A stretch of DNA of 31,291 nucleotides from Spirochaetaceae bacterium (GTDB taxonomy: Bacteria; Spirochaetota; Spirochaetia; Treponematales; Breznakiellaceae). Shown here one piece after another: positions 1 through 7,096 of this stretch (the stretch's first letter is position 1; each line of letters opens with the position of its first letter). The translations under genes were made by a program, and so were the position numbers. The DNA is taken from contig JAITRV010000007.1 of the NCBI GenBank assembly GCA_031288215.1, positions 1-31,291 on the forward strand, given 5' to 3'. The notes beneath the pieces are model-generated. The model searched no databases. It was not told the origin of the DNA and saw only the letters and a program-made list of their open reading frames with translations.

Positions 1-1
1 G

Positions 2-158
2 TGGATGAGAAGGTTCGTAAAGGACTTCGTTTGATAATCTCACCCAGAGGCAGCTTGACGGAATTACTGCAAAGATCAATAATAGTCCCCGTAAGGCTTT
101 AGGCTATCGGACGCCTAACGAGGTCTTTTCAGAGCGAAAATTTGCATTTCAGATTTGA
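2..158 (+). pseudogene. IS30-family transposase, 3' remnant with frameshift
   Basis: The reading frame ending at TGA 156-158 encodes the C-terminal signature of IS30-type transposases, NNSPRKALGYRTPNEVF, followed by a short tail. The 20 or so bases at the left edge continue the similarity (RRFVK) only in another frame, and the two frames join near 18-25, so a 1-base frameshift is likely. The rest of the gene lies outside the window. AT-rich sequence just after the stop (about 140-175) may hold the right inverted repeat of the element, but the other end is not visible for comparison. The element borders the catabolic cassette that starts at 219. Confidence 0.72.
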
Positions 159-218
159 TTTGGCCGGATAAATGTCTTGGATAAATAGGATAAATATTTA
201 TAGAAGAAAGGTTGTATC

Positions 219-698
219 ATGGGTATTGACCTGGCAACAAACATTGCCTTTATCCTCAACGGCGAAGATTACGTGTGTGCTGTCGATTCGCCGATGCGCC
301 TTATCGATCTGTTGCGGGACGGCTGCGGCATAAAAAGTGTGCGCGAGGGCTGCGGCGCGGGTGAATGCGGCGCGTGCACGGTGTTACTGGACGGCGCTCC
401 GGTGTGTTCCTGTTTGGTCCCCGCCGTTCAAGTGCGGGGCCGCGCTATTACGACCATCGAGGGGCTGGAACAGGACGGCAAACTTGATGCGCTCCAGCAG
501 GCGTTTATCGATAACGACGCCGCGCAGTGTGGTTTTTGTACCCCCGGTATGATACTCACCGCCAAGGCGCTGCTTGCAAAAAACCCGCATCCAACCGATG
601 CCGATATACGCACCGCTATTGCCGGTAATATTTGCCGCTGTACCGGCTATATCCCGATTATCAAAGCGATTCAAGCCGCTGCCCGGGACAGGGAGTAA
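219..698 (+). CDS. xdhC: Molybdenum hydroxylase, [2Fe-2S] small subunit (XdhC-like)
   Basis: This 159-residue protein is the electron-transfer iron-sulfur subunit of a xanthine dehydrogenase/aldehyde oxidase-type molybdenum hydroxylase in the cytoplasm. The N-terminal plant-type ferredoxin cluster is given by C45, C50, C53 and C65 (GCGAGECGAC). The C-terminal four-helix domain carries the second [2Fe-2S] site, C104/C107 (QCGFCTPGM) and C139/C141 (NICRCTGY). Its length equals that of E. coli XdhC. A good Shine-Dalgarno (AGAAAGG, 205-211) supports the ATG at 219. The FAD subunit starts 2 bases after its stop codon, so the three subunits are co-transcribed. The family is certain; the substrate (purine, aldehyde or another N-heterocycle) cannot be told from this subunit. 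Confidence 0.93.
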   Translation: MGIDLATNIAFILNGEDYVCAVDSPMRLIDLLRDGCGIKSVREGCGAGECGACTVLLDGAPVCSCLVPAVQVRGRAITTIEGLEQDGKLDALQQAFIDNDAAQCGFCTPGMILTAKALLAKNPHPTDADIRTAIAGNICRCTGYIPIIKAIQAAARDRE

Positions 699-700
699 CT

Positions 701-1588
701 ATGAACACCCCGCACATGCCTGAGTCGTTGTCCGGCCTGCTTGTCCTGCTGGCCGGACACAACGGCCCCTGTGTCCTTGTTGCGGGCGGCACCGATGTAC
801 TGGCAAAGCTCAGCCGCGGTATTACTCATGATCCTCAGATAAATCCTTCCATAATAGACATCTCCCGGGTGAACGAAATGCGCGGTATCGCCCTGCGTGA
901 TGACACGCTCCGCATCGGGGCGCTGGAAACCATGACGGCGATTGCGGAAAACGCGCTGGTGATAAAGTACGCGGCGTGTCTCGCAACAGCGGCGGCGTGC
1001 CTTGGCTCGTGGCAGATACGGAACCGCGCGACTATCGGCGGGAACATCGCCAACGCTTCCCCCGCCGCCGACACCCCGCCCGCGCTTGCCGCGCTGGACG
1101 CCCTGGCGTTGGCGGTATCGCCCCGCGGCTCCCGTGAAGTACCGGTGAGCGGCGCCTTTGCCGCGGCGAACCGCAGCGTGTTGGAGAAGGACGAAGTAAT
1201 TGCCGAACTGTGTATCCCGCTGACGCCCCGACGTATCTCCGCGTTCGGTAAGATTGGTTCCCGCAGGGAGGTAAGTATCGCGCGCTTGAATCTCGCCGTG
1301 GCGATTAGCGCCGAAACACTGTCCCCGGCATCTGCCCGTGTCTTTGCCGGCACCCTGGGGAAAGCCGTGCTGCGCTGCCCCGGGGCGGAGGCGGCATTAC
1401 AGGGGCCGGAGTCCCTCGACAGTGTTCGTGACGCCTTTTGCGCGGCCCTGGCCGATGCCGTTGAAAACGCGATCCCCGGACGCTCAACGCTGCCGTACAA
1501 GCGTTCGGCAATACAGGCGTTGGGTGAAGATGTGCTGGCCATGCTCGACAGGGCGATACGCCCGCCCGCGGAGGCGCCCAATGGGTGA
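701..1588 (+). CDS. xdhB: Molybdenum hydroxylase, FAD-binding subunit (XdhB-like)
   Basis: A 295-residue flavin subunit of the same hydroxylase, passing electrons from the iron-sulfur clusters to FAD. The N-terminal half has the FAD-contact motifs of the CO dehydrogenase flavoprotein family: AGGTD at residues 28-32 and TIGGN at 111-115, the latter followed by NASPAADTPPALAALDA. The C-terminal third matches the small CO-dehydrogenase-flavoprotein C-terminal domain. The open frame extends upstream to 632, but the ATG at 701 is preferred because it has GGGAG overlapping the previous stop and gives the usual length for the family (about 290). It overlaps the next gene by 8 bases, indicating translational coupling. 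Confidence 0.92.
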   Translation: MNTPHMPESLSGLLVLLAGHNGPCVLVAGGTDVLAKLSRGITHDPQINPSIIDISRVNEMRGIALRDDTLRIGALETMTAIAENALVIKYAACLATAAACLGSWQIRNRATIGGNIANASPAADTPPALAALDALALAVSPRGSREVPVSGAFAAANRSVLEKDEVIAELCIPLTPRRISAFGKIGSRREVSIARLNLAVAISAETLSPASARVFAGTLGKAVLRCPGAEAALQGPESLDSVRDAFCAALADAVENAIPGRSTLPYKRSAIQALGEDVLAMLDRAIRPPAEAPNG

Positions 1589-3839
1589 GTTCCGGTATAT
1601 CGGCAAAAATCTGCCCCGGGCCGACGCGTGGGATAAGGTGCGGGGCGCCTATGCTTACCTTGCCGACACGCTCCCCGGAGGTGTGCTGCACGGATCGATA
1701 CTGTTTAGCCCCCATGCACACGCCCTTGTAACGGACATCGACACGTCGGCGGCGGAAGCGCTCCCGGGCGTCACGGTGCTTACCTGCAAAGACGCTCCTG
1801 AAACGCGCTACAACAGCGGCGAATGGTTTCCCGGTCAAAACGACCACCCTGACGAAACCGTGTTGACCGGACATGCGCGGCACGTGGGCGACCGGGTCGC
1901 CCTTGTTCTGGCGCGGGACGCGAAGACGGCGCTTGAGGCGCGGAAACGTGTGGTTGTGACGTACAGGAAATTGCCCGCCCTTACGGACATGGAAGAAGCG
2001 GAACGCGGCGCGGCGGCGCTCCACGATGACGGCCTGTCGTCCTTTCCGGGACGCATCGAGTATGGTGACACCGGCGCGGCGTTTGCCAATGCGGCGTATA
2101 TTGAACGCGATACCATTACGACGCCCAAGATCCACCACGCCGCGATGGAACCCCACGCGGTACTGGCGATACCCCGTCCCGAAGGGGTACTTGAAATACA
2201 AAGCCCCTGCCAAATCGTATTCGGCGTACAGCACGCTGTGGCCGCGGTTGTCCCGCTGCCGCTCGCGAAAATCAGGATCGTCAAGGTGCCCATGGGCGGC
2301 TCTTTCGGGGCAAAGCAGGAAGTCGTATTTGAACCCCTGTGCGCGTGGGCGGCGTACCGTATGAAACGCGCCGTCTTTATCAACACCACCCGCGAGGAAA
2401 CAATGCTTGCCACCCGTACCCGCGCCGCAACGGAAGGCATCGTGGAAACCGCGCTGGACGCCAGGGGGCGCATCACGGCCCGGCGCTTCGATATACGGAT
2501 GGACGCCGGCGCATACCTGTCGGGCTCCAAAAAAGTGATGATGGCCATGGGCAAAAAAGTACCGCGCCTCTACCACATACCGAACCTCATCTTTGCCGCC
2601 CGCGCGATACGCACCTCAACAACCCCTGCCGGCGCGTGCCGGGGTTACGGCTCGCCGCAAATACACGCGATCACCGAAATCCATACCGACCTCCTCTGCC
2701 GCCGCCTCGGGATCGACCCCGTGGCGTTTCGCCGGGACAACCTCGTCCGCCCTTTCGACGAGGACCCCTCAGGCGGCGCGAACATCGGCAATGCGCGCAT
2801 ACTCGACTGCCTCGAACAGGGAGTTGCCGCGTTCGGCTGGGAGGCGCTCAAAACACCGGCGTCCATCCACGGCGGGCGCTATCGCCGAGGCGCGGGGTTT
2901 GCGCTTGCCACACACGGTAACGGCTACTACAAGACCATCTACCACGATGTGTCCTGTATGTCGATGCGCCTGACGGAAGACGGCTCAGTGGTGCTACGCG
3001 CGGGGGTGCACGAAATGGGCGCCGCCGCAACCTCGGCAATGGCGCAGATCGTCGCCGAAGTTACCGGCATTACCCCTGACCGTATCACGGTCAGCGAAGG
3101 CGACACGCAGTTCGGCGGCTACGATATCGGCTGCCAGGCAAGCCGGGGTATCTTCATCATAGGCGAATGCGCCCGGCTCTGCGCGGTAAAGGCGGTAGAA
3201 ATGCTGTGCGCGGAAACGTCGCGGCTCCTGAACGCTCCGGTAACGCACGACGCGCGGGACGGGGGCACGCTCCGCGGGGGAGACACGGCGATACCCCTCG
3301 GCGAAGCGGTGCGCCTCATCGAAATGAAAAACCGTACGGCAATCGAGGTATTCGTACAGCATCAGGGTGATCGCAATCCGGCGTCATACGGGGCGCACTT
3401 TGCGGATGTGACGGTGGACACCATGACAGGGTTGGTGCGGGTCAATAAATACCTTGCCGTGCACGATATCGGGCAGGCGATAGGGCGCAATTTTGTTGAG
3501 GGGCAAATATACGGCGGCGTACAAATGGGTATCGGCATGGCGCTCACCGAGGAACTGGTGTTTGACGCGCAGGGCAACCCCGGTATGCGCAACTTTGACA
3601 AGTATCACCTCGTCAACGCTCCCGACATGCCCGCCGTGGACATCCTGCTCATCGAAAAAGGAGAAGAAGGCGGGCCCTTCGGCGCGAAGAGCATAGGAGA
3701 AATCGCCACCGTCCCCGCCGCCCCAGCGATTGTAAACGCCGTAAACCGCGCACTGGACACCGCGATGACGCGCCTCCCGCTCACGCCGGCGCGCATCGTC
3801 GAGGCATATAACGCGCCGCGCGCGCAAAGAGATACATAG
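1581..3839 (+). CDS. xdhA: Molybdenum hydroxylase, molybdopterin-binding catalytic subunit (XdhA-like)
   Basis: The 752-residue catalytic subunit has the same length as E. coli XdhA. Mo-cofactor motifs are GGSFGAK from residue 239, RGYGSPQ at 354-360 and GCQAS at 517-521. The catalytic glutamate is E707 in GAKSIGE. These enzymes hydroxylate carbon centres next to ring nitrogen, or aldehydes, using water. The ATG at 1581 has GGAGG at 1570-1574 and overlaps the FAD gene. Upstream in-frame sequence merely overlaps that gene in another frame. No Mo-cofactor maturation gene lies nearby. The HAL-fold lyase starts about 36 bases downstream, so the hydroxylase probably acts in the same pathway. Calling it xanthine dehydrogenase would be unsafe: the neighbours suggest an imidazole-derived or other aromatic substrate. 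Confidence 0.92.
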   Translation: MGEFRYIGKNLPRADAWDKVRGAYAYLADTLPGGVLHGSILFSPHAHALVTDIDTSAAEALPGVTVLTCKDAPETRYNSGEWFPGQNDHPDETVLTGHARHVGDRVALVLARDAKTALEARKRVVVTYRKLPALTDMEEAERGAAALHDDGLSSFPGRIEYGDTGAAFANAAYIERDTITTPKIHHAAMEPHAVLAIPRPEGVLEIQSPCQIVFGVQHAVAAVVPLPLAKIRIVKVPMGGSFGAKQEVVFEPLCAWAAYRMKRAVFINTTREETMLATRTRAATEGIVETALDARGRITARRFDIRMDAGAYLSGSKKVMMAMGKKVPRLYHIPNLIFAARAIRTSTTPAGACRGYGSPQIHAITEIHTDLLCRRLGIDPVAFRRDNLVRPFDEDPSGGANIGNARILDCLEQGVAAFGWEALKTPASIHGGRYRRGAGFALATHGNGYYKTIYHDVSCMSMRLTEDGSVVLRAGVHEMGAAATSAMAQIVAEVTGITPDRITVSEGDTQFGGYDIGCQASRGIFIIGECARLCAVKAVEMLCAETSRLLNAPVTHDARDGGTLRGGDTAIPLGEAVRLIEMKNRTAIEVFVQHQGDRNPASYGAHFADVTVDTMTGLVRVNKYLAVHDIGQAIGRNFVEGQIYGGVQMGIGMALTEELVFDAQGNPGMRNFDKYHLVNAPDMPAVDILLIEKGEEGGPFGAKSIGEIATVPAAPAIVNAVNRALDTAMTRLPLTPARIVEAYNAPRAQRDT

Positions 3840-3875
3840 ACACAATATAGAAACAAAGGAAGTGAGGTGAACAGT

Positions 3876-5393
3876 ATGATTGTATTAGACGGAAACGGCT
3901 TGGATATTGAAACGCTACGGAAAATCGCGGTTGACCGCGCCGAAGTGTCCATAGCGGAGGACGGGGAAGCGCGGCTTAAGGAGTCGCGGCAGCTGGTATA
4001 CGATCTGGTTGAGCGGAATGTGCCGGTGTACGGCTTTAATACCGGCGTCGGCTGGAACAAGGATCGCCATATTGCGGCGGATTACTTCAAGCAATACAAC
4101 GAAAACCTGATACATTCCCACACCCTTGGTGTGGGGCCGGAAGCATCGGAGGAAGAGGTGCGCGCGGCCATGGCGGTGCGGCTCAACTGCCTGCTGCGGG
4201 GCAACACCGGTATCCAGCCGGAAATCGCCCGCCGCTACGCGGAGTTTTTGAACCTGCATCTGCACCCGGTGGTACCGGAGCGCGGCTCTGTCGGCGAAGG
4301 AGACATAGCGATACTATCGCACATCGGGCTTGCCATGATCGGCGAGGGCGACGTGCATTACCGCGGCGAGCGCATGACCAGCGCCGAAGCGCATAAGCGC
4401 GCCGGTCTCCGGTTCGTGACCCTTGGCCCCAAGGACGGGCTTGCCATCGTCAGCTCCAACGCCTTCGGCATAGGGCAGGGCGCGCTGGTACTCGCGGACC
4501 TGGCGGCGCTCGTGGACCAGGCCGACCTCATCTACGCCGTGTCCCTGGAAGGACTCAACGGCAACACCTCGCCGCTGGACCCGAAGGTACACGAAGCGCG
4601 CCGCCTCCCCGGGCAAACCGCCAGCGCCGCCCTGGTAAGCCGCTACCTCAAAGGCAGCGCCGTCTACGACCCGAATCCGGACAAGCCCGTGCAGGACCCG
4701 ATTTGTTTCCGCAGCGGCGCGTATATCCATGGGGCGCTCCGTGACGCACTGGCCTTCGCCGAGTCCTACGCGCTCTTACAAATGAACAGTTCCGACGATA
4801 ACCCCTGCCTGCTCCTTGAGGATCGGCGCATCATCTCGTGTTCCAACTTCGAGTGTACCACCATCACCGCCGCGTTTGAAATGCTCGGCATCGTGTTGAG
4901 CCACGTGTCGCGCCTGTCGTGTTACCGCATGCACAAGCTCGGTATGCCGGCGTTTACCGGTCTGCCCCGTTTTCTCACCCCCGAGGAAACCCACGTGCAC
5001 GCTTTCGGCGCGCTGCAGAAACCCTACACCCTGCTTGACACCGAAATCCGCCATCTGTCCAACCCCTCCAGCGTAGACTATATGGCGGTGGCGGGCGAAA
5101 TAGAAGACCACGCGAATAACCTGCCCCACGTTGTTCAGCGCATACGCAAAATCAGCGACAACTTAAAATACATACTCGGTATGGAAATGATGCACGCCGC
5201 CCAGGCAATAACGCTGCGCATACAGCAAACGCCGGATCTGCGCCTCGGCGCGGCCACCCAAGCGGCATACGATGCCTACCGCGCCGTTGTCCCCTGGTAT
5301 GACAGGGATCGCAACCTGTCGCGGGACATTGAGGCATCATATCAACTGGTTTTAAGCGGACGTCTGCTGGACGCCGCTAAAAAATTAATATAG
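3876..5393 (+). CDS. HAL/PAL-fold lyase lacking the MIO triad (GEGD type); candidate betaine lyase
   Basis: A 505-residue member of the aromatic amino acid ammonia-lyase superfamily. Family features are the YGFNTGVG loop with the catalytic-type Tyr at residue 52, SLEGLNG, an Arg in CFRSGAYIHGA, and SSDDNP. Where MIO enzymes have GSVGASGDLAPLSH, this protein reads GSVGEGDIAILSH (residues 137-149). The Ala-Ser-Gly that cyclises to MIO is therefore absent and one residue is lost, and ordinary histidine deamination is unlikely. MIO-less relatives such as Treponema ergothionase eliminate trimethylamine, a better leaving group than ammonia, and the BCCT gene next door fits that chemistry. ATG 3876 follows GAGGTG at 3864-3869; a GTG at 3867 with its own AAGGA is an alternative start. 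Substrate is inferred. Confidence 0.85.
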   Translation: MIVLDGNGLDIETLRKIAVDRAEVSIAEDGEARLKESRQLVYDLVERNVPVYGFNTGVGWNKDRHIAADYFKQYNENLIHSHTLGVGPEASEEEVRAAMAVRLNCLLRGNTGIQPEIARRYAEFLNLHLHPVVPERGSVGEGDIAILSHIGLAMIGEGDVHYRGERMTSAEAHKRAGLRFVTLGPKDGLAIVSSNAFGIGQGALVLADLAALVDQADLIYAVSLEGLNGNTSPLDPKVHEARRLPGQTASAALVSRYLKGSAVYDPNPDKPVQDPICFRSGAYIHGALRDALAFAESYALLQMNSSDDNPCLLLEDRRIISCSNFECTTITAAFEMLGIVLSHVSRLSCYRMHKLGMPAFTGLPRFLTPEETHVHAFGALQKPYTLLDTEIRHLSNPSSVDYMAVAGEIEDHANNLPHVVQRIRKISDNLKYILGMEMMHAAQAITLRIQQTPDLRLGAATQAAYDAYRAVVPWYDRDRNLSRDIEASYQLVLSGRLLDAAKKLI

Positions 5394-5434
5394 GATGGCC
5401 GTTTGATCAGCGGCGTCCGAGAAGGAGAAGATGT

Positions 5435-6994
5435 ATGTCAAAGGAAACAGAATCGCTCAAGAAAGAGATTCGCTGGGAAGTGTTTATTCCCGCGTTTGTC
5501 ATCATCGCGGTTGTGGCGGTGATCGGGCTCGTAAACAAAGACGCCCTCACCTCCGGTTCCAACAAGTTCTTTTTTTGGTCCCTGGACACCTTCGGCTGGC
5601 TGTACCAAATCGCCGTCATGGCGGCGCTGGTCATCGTCACCATCGTGACCTTTTCCAAGATCGGTAATATTCGAATCGGCGGTAAAGACGCCAAACCGAA
5701 GTACGGCTTTTGGACGTGGTTTGCCATGGCGCTCACCGGCGGTATCGCAACCGGCATCGTTACCTGGGGCGTCAATGAACCGCTGATTTATTTCGGTAAT
5801 GTGTGGGGTGAACTGGATGGACTCGGCATTGAAGCGAACACCACCAAAGCCGCGATATTTGCCATGGGCAGATCGTTCTACAACTGGACGTTTATACCCT
5901 ATGCCATCTATGCGCTGGTGGGGCTCCTGGTGGCCTATATCTACTTTCACAAAAAAGACGCGTTGAACGTGACGGTCACGCTCAAGCCCCTGTTCGGTAA
6001 CAAAATCACCAAGACCGGGTTCTCGGCGGTCATCGACACCCTGTCAATGCTGGCGCTGATCATCGGCCTTATCACGGGAGTAACCATGTGTATCACCCTG
6101 GTTATGTCCGGCCTGCGCGGCGCATACGGTGTGCAGGACAATATGCCGCTGTTTATCGGCCTGGGGGTGTTTATCGTCGCCGTGTTTACCTTTTCAACCT
6201 CCACCGGTATGGGCAAGGGGCTCAAGATCCTGGGCAACATAAACGCGTGGTTCTACTACGCCATAATGGCGCTGCTGCTGCTTTCAGGTCCGACGCTGTA
6301 CATACTCCGCATCAGTACTGCGGGTATCGCCGAGTGGCTGCATAACTTTTTTCTCTGGGGGTTTGACCCCATCGACATCGGCGGCGAAGCGCTGACCCGC
6401 TCGTGGACATTGTTCGACTGGGCGTTCTGGGTGGGCTATGCGCCGGTGACCGGTATCTTCCTGGCCATGCTCTCCTACGGCAGAACCGTCCGGGAGTATA
6501 TGATTGTCAACTGGATACTGCCGTCGGTATTCGGTATTATTTGGTTTGGCATTTGGGGCGGCAGCGCCCTGCATATGCAAATCTCGGGCCAGGCGGATCT
6601 GGTCGGCGCGATTAACAGCGGCGGTGCGATTATGGCGCTGTGGGAATTTCTCAAACACCTGCCCTTCGGCCTTGGGCACATCATCATTCCCGTCAACATA
6701 TTCATCATCCTCATCTCGTTCATCACCAACGCCGATGCAACGCTGACCAATATCGGATCAATGTGCGTCCGGGACGTGCCCATCGGCACCGAGCCTCCGG
6801 TAAAAGTAAAGATAGTGTGGGGTGTCGGCGTGGGTATCATCGCGATTATCATGGCGGCATTCGGCGGCGGCGCGCAGGGTGTGGACGGTGTCAAAGCGCT
6901 GGCCGCGGCGGCGGGTTTTGTTGTACTGTTTATTTTCGTATTGCAAGTCATCTCTTTCATCAAGGCGTTCTTCATCGATAAATTTGTCGAATGA
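5435..6994 (+). CDS. BCCT-family transporter (betaine/carnitine/choline type)
   Basis: A 519-residue inner-membrane protein with about 12 hydrophobic helices. BCCT signatures are GIATGIVTWGVNEPL at residues 103-117 and DWAFWVGYAPVTG at 328-340, followed by GRTVREY at 349-355. BCCT carriers bind quaternary-ammonium substrates in an aromatic box. In the segment equivalent to the Trp-rich helix 8, two aromatic positions appear replaced by Phe and Tyr (F331, W332, Y335), hinting at an unusual ligand. AAGGAG at 5422-5427 supports ATG 5435; the out-of-frame ATG at 5431 should be ignored. Lying between two HAL-fold lyases, it probably imports their betaine substrate, for example ergothioneine, hercynine or tryptophan betaine. 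The family is firm; the ligand is inferred. Confidence 0.93.
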   Translation: MSKETESLKKEIRWEVFIPAFVIIAVVAVIGLVNKDALTSGSNKFFFWSLDTFGWLYQIAVMAALVIVTIVTFSKIGNIRIGGKDAKPKYGFWTWFAMALTGGIATGIVTWGVNEPLIYFGNVWGELDGLGIEANTTKAAIFAMGRSFYNWTFIPYAIYALVGLLVAYIYFHKKDALNVTVTLKPLFGNKITKTGFSAVIDTLSMLALIIGLITGVTMCITLVMSGLRGAYGVQDNMPLFIGLGVFIVAVFTFSTSTGMGKGLKILGNINAWFYYAIMALLLLSGPTLYILRISTAGIAEWLHNFFLWGFDPIDIGGEALTRSWTLFDWAFWVGYAPVTGIFLAMLSYGRTVREYMIVNWILPSVFGIIWFGIWGGSALHMQISGQADLVGAINSGGAIMALWEFLKHLPFGLGHIIIPVNIFIILISFITNADATLTNIGSMCVRDVPIGTEPPVKVKIVWGVGVGIIAIIMAAFGGGAQGVDGVKALAAAAGFVVLFIFVLQVISFIKAFFIDKFVE

Positions 6995-7039
6995 ACGCAT
7001 AACAAGATTACTGCGGTGGATCCGGTGGGTTCCCCGTTT

Positions 7040-7071
7040 GCCCTGTTCGGAAACGAATTTTCGAACAGGGT
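7040..7071 (+). terminator. Hairpin between BCCT gene and second lyase (possible attenuator)
   Basis: A perfect 9-bp inverted repeat, CCCTGTTCG (7041-7049) and CGAACAGGG (7062-7070), with a G-U pair possible on either side and a loop of about 11 bases. It is followed by TTACTATTATTTA, which is T-rich but not a clean T run. The structure could reduce or delay transcription into the lyase at 7097, or stabilise the upstream messenger end. It lies 13 bases before the AAGGAA ribosome site. Confidence 0.5.
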
Positions 7072-7096
7072 TACTATTATTTATAAGGAAAGCATC

